This document shows, one piece after another, positions 6,171 to 6,638 of a DNA stretch of 6,638 nucleotides (positions within the stretch are counted from its first letter, which is position 1; the number at the start of each line of letters is the position of its first letter). The notes beneath the pieces are model-generated. The model was not told where the DNA came from and searched no databases. It worked only from the letters and a program-made list of their open reading frames with translations. The stretch is from positions 1 through 6,638 of the forward strand of contig WGAH01000262.1 in NCBI GenBank assembly GCA_015489145.1. Reading direction: 5' to 3'. This DNA is from Deltaproteobacteria bacterium. GTDB taxonomy: Bacteria; Myxococcota_A; UBA796; UBA2385. A program made the position numbers and the translations under genes.

Positions 6171-6638
6171 AGGGCTGGCTCGGCACCTGGCGAGGCCCCC
6201 GGGCGTTGCTCGCGGCGGTGGCGATCCTCGGCGCCCTGCTCGGCGAGGCGGCCTGGCGCGGCGCCGTGCAGACCCGGGCGCTCGGGGCCCCGGCGGGCTG
6301 GCAGCGCCCCGCCATCGAGGTGCCCTACCGCCTCAGCGACCTCGCCGGCGACCTGCGCCACCGCCCCGACGCCTGGAGCCTCGAGTTCTACCAGCCCCTG
6401 CGGCGGGCCGACAACCCGCCCCGCCCGGCGGCGGTGAGCGCCACCGCGATCCTCCCCGCGGACGGCGTGCTCGAGGTGTGGGCCGCCGAGCCGCGGCGCC
6501 GCGACGACCGCGGCGGGGTCGGCGTGATCCTCGACCGGACGGGCACCCCGTCGAGCACCGTGGTGCGCGTGGACGGCGGCGTGCGCGAGGAAGCGCCCTG
6601 CGACGGCCCCCTCCCCCCGCCCGGTCCGCGCCCCCGCG
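6167..6638 (+). CDS. Membrane-anchored or exported protein of unknown function, N-terminal part (cut by right edge)
   Basis: The frame is open from ATG 6167 to the window end (157 codons) with no stop, so the C-terminus is missing. Seen: a positively charged start (K2, R9, R12), a hydrophobic stretch (about 13-26) that is a signal peptide or signal anchor, then a polar Pro- and Arg-rich region. From about residue 50 there are alternating strand-like segments (IEVPYRLSDLAGDL, WSLEFYQPL, VSATAILPADGVLEVWAAE, GGVGVILDRTG, STVVRVDGGV) that suggest a beta-sandwich outside the cytoplasm. I do not recognise a family and assign no function. Codon use, with GC at nearly every third position, matches the neighbours, which supports a real gene. 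It has a strong Shine-Dalgarno and probably shares a transcript with the gene at 5537. Confidence 0.75.
   Translation, partial: MKGWLGTWRGPRALLAAVAILGALLGEAAWRGAVQTRALGAPAGWQRPAIEVPYRLSDLAGDLRHRPDAWSLEFYQPLRRADNPPRPAAVSATAILPADGVLEVWAAEPRRRDDRGGVGVILDRTGTPSSTVVRVDGGVREEAPCDGPLPPPGPRPR

Noticed and set aside
4568..6361. A 597-codon open frame on the minus strand crossing three genes
   Set aside because: It overlaps the response regulator in another frame and runs antisense to the MXAN_5187-like gene; the product is Arg/Ala-rich with no domain.

Overview
This is a very GC-rich stretch of bacterial chromosome with almost no AT content outside one short intergenic patch. The best lineage marker is the gene at 5537-6118, whose conserved positions match what I recall of the MXAN_5187 C-terminal-domain family of Myxococcota and related deltaproteobacterial groups. 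The fused form of the radical SAM protein (1223-3862) also fits such a source. I infer a myxobacterium-like or other high-GC deltaproteobacterial genome. The window looks like ordinary chromosome: I see no transposase, integrase, tRNA, rRNA or CRISPR.

Layout. Four genes lie on the minus strand, read from about 5463 down to 1. They are a REC-GAF response regulator (5463-4657), a small beta-barrel-like outer membrane protein resembling DUF1207 (4649-3906), a large radical SAM protein made of a TIGR03960-type enzyme joined to a TIGR03936/DUF2344 domain (3862-1223), and, after a 188-base gap with palindromic and repeated GC-rich motifs, the N-terminal part of a multi-pass membrane sensor protein cut by the left edge (1034-1). 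The first three are closely spaced (7 and 43 bases) and probably co-transcribed. Two genes lie on the plus strand: the MXAN_5187-like protein (5537-6118), divergent from the response regulator across 73 bases, and a membrane-anchored exported protein cut by the right edge (6167-6638). A possible five-codon leader ORF precedes the last gene and its stop overlaps that gene's start.

How they may work together. The response regulator has no DNA-binding output and needs a kinase partner. The truncated membrane protein downstream has a sensor-like N-terminus, so it is a candidate, but its kinase domain is not in view. The radical SAM protein is probably a housekeeping enzyme, of a family often found near RNase G and ribosomal protein genes L21/L27; those neighbours are absent here. 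I see no clear new defence or mobile system. The most unusual items are small: the coupled mini-ORF, a hairpin one base from a Shine-Dalgarno, a dyad between the divergent genes, and the radical SAM gene's company.
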